Positions 5,832 through 8,826 of a stretch of 8,826 bases of DNA are shown in pieces. The notes under the pieces were generated by a model, which was not told the DNA's origin, searched no databases, and saw only the letters and a list, made by a program, of their open reading frames with translations. This DNA is from Actinobacteria bacterium UBA3086. GTDB taxonomy: Bacteria > Actinomycetota > Coriobacteriia > Anaerosomatales > UBA3086. The stretch is taken from contig DFBG01000134.1 of NCBI GenBank assembly GCA_002367305.1, positions 1-8,826 of the forward strand, read 5' to 3'. Numbering within the stretch: position 1 is the first letter of the stretch; every line of letters starts with the position of its first letter. The position numbers and the translations under genes were made by a program.

Positions 5832-7139
5832 TCAGCTTGCCTCGGATGCCTCAGCGGCGCTCTTGCCGACGAAGTCCGGTGAGTCGACTGCAATACCCTT
5901 CGACTCACGCGGCAGTATCAAGTTGAGCACGATACCCAGCAGCGTGGCGGCAGCCATGCCAGGCAACACATAGTCGCCAATGGGAATCTGAGTACCGGTG
6001 GTCTCCATGCCGATGCCTACAACGAGTACGACGCTCGACAGGATCAGGTTGCGGCTGTGGCTGTAGTCGATTCCAGATTCAACCAAAAGGCGCAGGCCGG
6101 ATGAGGCGATCAGACCGAACAGCAGCAGCGAGATTCCGCCCATGACCGGCACGGGAATCGTAAAGATGATGGCGCCGAGCTTAGGAACGAATCCACCTAC
6201 GACGAACGCCAGTGCGCCTGCAAGCAGGAACACGCGCGTTGCGTAGACCTTGGTGACGGCCATGACGCCGATATTCTCGGCATACGTCGTGGAAGGCGTA
6301 CCACCGACCATGGCGGACAGTGCAGTGGCGAGTCCGTCTGCGGCCAGGGACTCAGGCAGCATGGGCGTGAAGTCTTTGCCCACGATCTCGTTCACGACCA
6401 ACAGATGGCCGATGTGCTCGATGATCACGACGAGTGCCACGGGAGCGATGATGAGGATGGCACCCATGTCGAACTCTGGGTACGTGAGCGTCGGTAGACC
6501 GATCCAAGCTGCCTCAGTGACGGGCGAAAAGTCGATCATGCCCATGGGGATGGCGATGATGTAGCCCGCCACGATTCCGAGAAGAATCGGAATGGTTGCG
6601 ACGAAACCCTTGAAGTAGCTCGAGAACACCACAGCCGCGGCGAGCGTGGCCATTGCCAGGAGCAGGTTCTTCATCGCGAACTCACTGCCAGCACCCTTGG
6701 TGGCCATACCGATCGCCACGCCGGCGAGGCCGAGTCCGATGACGATGACTACTGCGCCGACAAGTGCGGGCGGTAGAACCTTGTTGAGCCAGTCAGTTCC
6801 GAATGCTTTGATCAGAAGAGCCACAACAACGTACACGAGACCAGCAATTACCAGGCCTCCGAGCGCTGCGGGCGCACCCTGTGTCGCAGAGACTGCGATG
6901 ATCGGCGCGATGAACGCGAAGGATGACCCCAGGTAGCTCGGAATCTTTCCCTTGGTCATGAAGTAGTACAGGATGGTGCCTGCACCGGATGTCATGATAG
7001 CCACGGAGGGATCGAGTCCCGTCAGCAGCGGCACGAGGACCGTTGCGCCGAACATGGCCATGAGGTGCTGTGCTGCAAGCGGGAGCGCCTGCAAGAACGG
7101 TACCTTCTCGTCTGTCTGTATCTCACGAGTGGAAGCCAA
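5832..7139 (-). CDS. uraA: Uracil permease of the UraA/PyrP type (NCS2 family)
   Basis: This inner-membrane carrier imports uracil, normally with a proton, for pyrimidine salvage. From TTG 7139 the protein is 435 residues. Family motifs are QHLMAMFGATVLVP at 24-37, YLGSSFAFIAP at 69-79 (the half-helix that lines the uracil site), IIEHIGHLLVVNEIVGKDF and GGTPSTTYAENIGVMAVT at 279-296. IPVPVMGGISLLLFGLIASSG follows. E241 and H245 match residue types and numbers that I recall as the uracil/proton residues of E. coli UraA, and E288 corresponds to its E290. I chose TTG because AGGTGAT lies seven bases upstream; in-frame GTG 7151 (four residues longer) and TTG 7178 (13 longer) are alternatives. It follows the purine permease by 59 bases and is probably co-transcribed. 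A related xanthine carrier is much less likely given the UraA-specific motifs. Confidence 0.9.
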   Translation of the reverse strand: MASTREIQTDEKVPFLQALPLAAQHLMAMFGATVLVPLLTGLDPSVAIMTSGAGTILYYFMTKGKIPSYLGSSFAFIAPIIAVSATQGAPAALGGLVIAGLVYVVVALLIKAFGTDWLNKVLPPALVGAVVIVIGLGLAGVAIGMATKGAGSEFAMKNLLLAMATLAAAVVFSSYFKGFVATIPILLGIVAGYIIAIPMGMIDFSPVTEAAWIGLPTLTYPEFDMGAILIIAPVALVVIIEHIGHLLVVNEIVGKDFTPMLPESLAADGLATALSAMVGGTPSTTYAENIGVMAVTKVYATRVFLLAGALAFVVGGFVPKLGAIIFTIPVPVMGGISLLLFGLIASSGLRLLVESGIDYSHSRNLILSSVVLVVGIGMETTGTQIPIGDYVLPGMAAATLLGIVLNLILPRESKGIAVDSPDFVGKSAAEASEAS

Positions 7140-7146
7140 CTCTACT

Positions 7147-7153
7147 ATCACCT
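7147..7153 (-). promoter_or_regulatory. Ribosome binding site supporting a TTG start for uraA
   Basis: On the minus strand the bases AGGTGAT match the consensus AGGAGGTGATC over seven positions and end seven bases before TTG 7139. The upstream GTG at 7151 lies inside this motif and has only GAAAGG three bases before it, so it is a weaker choice. Confidence 0.5.
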
Positions 7154-7168
7154 GCCTTTCGAATATGG

Positions 7169-7186
7169 GACACCACAATGGGTGTC
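7169..7186 (-). other. Small hairpin between the two permease genes
   Basis: GACACC at 7169-7174 and GGTGTC at 7181-7186 are perfect inverted copies around a six-base loop. There is no T tract, so it does not look like a terminator. It could set the relative amounts of the two cistrons by processing or mRNA protection, but that is inference. Confidence 0.35.
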
Positions 7187-7198
7187 AGTGGTCGCTTC

Positions 7199-8572
7199 TT
7201 AGCTGAACATGGTGGCGAACACGCCAGCCGCATCAAGGAACGCCACGATGAACGCTGCGGCGATCACGTACATGAGCGGGTGAATCTCCTTGGCCTTGCC
7301 AGTGAAGACCTTGATCAGCGTGTAGCTGATGAAGCCGAAGCCGATTCCGTAGCTGATGTTGTAGGTCAGCGGGATACCGACGATGGTGATGAACGCCGGG
7401 AAGGCGTCAGCGATATCGTCCCAAGAGATATCCTTGATACCCTTCATCATGAAGAAGCCCACGATGACCAGCGCGCCTGCAGTGATCGGGTAGATCGTGC
7501 CGCGGTCCTCGAACATGAGGCCACCGCCGACCATGGCGATCACGGGAGCGAAGAATGCGGAGAGTGCGAAGAAGATGCCGGTTACGATCGGGGTCAGCCC
7601 AGTGCGGCCACCCTCGGCAACGCCTGCAGCGGACTCGATGTAGGTCGTGATGGAGCTGGCGCCGAAGAGGCCACCAGTCACGGCGGCAGCAGAGTCGACG
7701 GCAAGGATCTTCTTGGCACCGGGAACAGTACCGTCCTCATTGATGAAGCCTGCCTGCTCGCCGACCGCAACCACGGTGCCCATGGTGTCGAAGAAGTCGG
7801 TGAGCATGATGGCGAACACTGCCACGAGAAGCGTGGGTGTGAATATCTGCGCGAGGGCCATGCCGCCCTCAACTTCCTGGAACGGTGCGAAGAATGTGGA
7901 GAAGTCCAGAGTGCCCAGCACCGCAGTAGGCAGCTCAACGACACCCAGTACGAGGGCAGCAACAGTGGCAACGAGCATACCCAGCAGGATGTCACCCTTG
8001 ATCTTGAATGCCATGAAGATGAGGATCGCGAACAGCCCGATCAGTGAAACCCAGACGTAGGGCTCGGAGAAGTCACCGAGCTTGACCAGGGTGATTGGGT
8101 CCGGCCCGATGATGCCGCTCTCGTTGAGCCCGATCGTGGTGATGAAGAGACCGATTCCCACGCCTATCGCGCGCTTGAGGCTCATGGGAATAGCATTCAT
8201 CACCGCTTCGCGGAAACCGGTGAGAACAAGCACCAGAATGATGAGACCTTCAACGAAGATCACGGACATGCCAACCTGCCACGGCACGTTCGCCTGCTGG
8301 AAACCGATGACCGAGAAGGTCACCACAGCGTTCAGGCCCATGCCTGACGCGAGCGCGAGCGGGCGGTTGCTGATGAGGCCCATTGCGATACAGAGAAGAG
8401 CGGCTCCCAGAGCGGTCGCGGTTGCGGCGCCCTCGAAGGGAACCCCTGCAGCCGACAGGATGCCGGGGTTCACGAAGATGATGTACGCCATCGTCATGAA
8501 GGTGGTCAGACCAGCGATGAATTCCGTCTTCAGGTCTGTACCACGCTCAGCGAACTTGAAGAAACTATCCAT
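7199..8572 (-). CDS. Purine nucleobase permease of the AzgA/PbuG family (COG2252)
   Basis: This 457-residue inner-membrane carrier is expected to import hypoxanthine, guanine or adenine by proton symport for purine salvage. It starts MDSFFKFAERGTDLKTEFIA and goes straight into the family signature TEFIAGLTTFMTMAYIIFVNP (16-36, read here as TEFIAGLTTF and MTMAYIIFVNP). ASGMGLNAV is at 74-82, DFFDTMGTVVAVGEQAG is at 258-274, and GASSITTYIESAAGV is at 303-317 followed by EGGRTGLTP. Length and about a dozen or more hydrophobic segments fit the family. AAAGG lies eight bases ahead of ATG 8572. In the usual APGMGLNA motif the Pro is Ser here, a small change. The substrate cannot be settled from sequence, so no symbol is given. 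It is the first permease of a two-gene nucleobase uptake unit, with uraA 59 bases downstream. Confidence 0.92.
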   Translation of the reverse strand: MDSFFKFAERGTDLKTEFIAGLTTFMTMAYIIFVNPGILSAAGVPFEGAATATALGAALLCIAMGLISNRPLALASGMGLNAVVTFSVIGFQQANVPWQVGMSVIFVEGLIILVLVLTGFREAVMNAIPMSLKRAIGVGIGLFITTIGLNESGIIGPDPITLVKLGDFSEPYVWVSLIGLFAILIFMAFKIKGDILLGMLVATVAALVLGVVELPTAVLGTLDFSTFFAPFQEVEGGMALAQIFTPTLLVAVFAIMLTDFFDTMGTVVAVGEQAGFINEDGTVPGAKKILAVDSAAAVTGGLFGASSITTYIESAAGVAEGGRTGLTPIVTGIFFALSAFFAPVIAMVGGGLMFEDRGTIYPITAGALVIVGFFMMKGIKDISWDDIADAFPAFITIVGIPLTYNISYGIGFGFISYTLIKVFTGKAKEIHPLMYVIAAAFIVAFLDAAGVFATMFS

Positions 8573-8700
8573 TTCACCAACCTTTCTATCGTCCCTTTGT
8601 CAGTTTCATGAGACCCATTGGCTCATGTGTTGCGTTTCGGCGCCCTTCCCCCTTTCGTTTGCTCCCCTGCTGTATCCAATACGCCTGAAGCAACACGTGC
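8573..8700 (-). promoter_or_regulatory. Structured leader upstream of the purine permease
   Basis: This 128-base gap lies between an upstream gene's stop and the permease start. On the minus strand it contains GTGTTGC (8696-8690) and its complement GCAACAC (8633-8627), separated by an A/G-rich stretch. Next is CATGAG (8627-8622) facing CTCATG (8612-8607). A further CATGAG at 8705-8700 could pair with the same CTCATG, so two folds compete. I see no match to the purine riboswitch core and no convincing -35/-10 pair. A regulatory role is likely from position but not shown. Confidence 0.35.
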
Positions 8701-8826
8701 TCATGGTCGCTCCCGGGTGTATATCGATCCGAGATACTTTGTGGGGTATCCCGTTTGATCGCTCAGGTAGTTGACGATCTCATCCGCGAGAGGCGGACGC
8801 ATATCCAGTTCGCCAATAGTGCCCAC
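8701..8826 (-). CDS. C-terminal 41 codons of an unidentified protein
   Basis: The minus-strand frame is open from the window edge (8826) to TGA at 8703-8701. It reads VGTIGELDMRPPLADEIVNY followed by LSDQTGYPTKYLGSIYTRERP. The alternation of a helix (LADEIVNYLSDQTG) and short strands, and codon use with mostly G or C at the third position, look like a real protein end rather than chance. The first codon in the window is GTG, but it is probably internal. I cannot name the family from so few residues. It lies 128 bases upstream of the purine permease on the same strand and could belong to the same transcription unit. Confidence 0.6.
   Translation of the reverse strand: MGTIGELDMRPPLADEIVNYLSDQTGYPTKYLGSIYTRERP

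Noticed and set aside
5565..5882. Plus-strand GTG-started frame of 105 codons in the convergent gap
   Set aside because: It has no ribosome site, crosses both terminator hairpins and enters the uracil permease gene on the wrong strand; its composition changes abruptly along its length.
7070..8047. Plus-strand open frame of 325 codons across the permease genes
   Set aside because: It is antisense to both the end of the purine permease and the start of uraA. Its translation is a low-complexity His/Glu/Asp/Gly mix typical of shadow frames of membrane proteins.
8573..8700. Known purine (guanine/adenine) riboswitch upstream of the purine permease
   Set aside because: The conserved junction and loop sequences of that class are absent in either strand, so I list only an unassigned structured leader.
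8082..8774. Plus-strand open frame of 230 codons opposite the purine permease start
   Set aside because: It runs across the permease, its leader and the end of the upstream gene, with no coherent protein pattern.
1..8826. CRISPR arrays, insertion sequences, phage or plasmid genes, att sites
   Set aside because: I saw no spaced direct repeats, transposase or integrase motifs, terminal inverted repeats or duplicated target sites.

Overview
The window looks like ordinary chromosomal DNA of a moderately GC-rich bacterium. Protein style suggests an anaerobic, amino-acid-using actinomycetote, possibly of the Coriobacteriia. That placement is inference from gene content and composition; there is no rRNA or marker gene to confirm it. 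Two gene clusters converge on an intergenic region at about 5557-5831.

Plus strand, 1-5556: the 3' end of livH, then livM, livG and livF (a branched-chain/hydrophobic amino acid ABC importer) and a phenylacetate-CoA ligase family gene (paaK). These are fused by start/stop overlaps into one tight operon. After a 39-base gap come three small genes: an unknown single-pass membrane protein, a membrane-anchored SH3b protein and a small acidic cytoplasmic protein. No substrate-binding protein (LivJ/LivK type) is present here, so it should lie upstream or elsewhere. The Liv importer and PaaK together suggest uptake and acyl-CoA-level catabolism or activation of aromatic or branched amino acids.

5557-5831 holds no convincing gene. 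It has an AT-rich island with two opposed sigma70-like promoter matches sharing one TATATA hexamer. It also has two hairpins that probably end the minus-strand operon.

Minus strand, 8826 to 5832: the last 41 codons of an unidentified gene, then a COG2252-type (AzgA/PbuG) purine permease, then a UraA-type uracil permease, apparently started with TTG. The two permeases form a nucleobase-salvage pair. The 128-base leader before the purine permease has inverted repeats that could form alternative hairpins; I recognise no known riboswitch in it.

I see no mobile element, CRISPR array, tRNA, rRNA or clear new system. The most interesting points are the Liv-PaaK coupling, the conserved-looking small-gene tail, the back-to-back promoter island and the structured leader of the purine permease.
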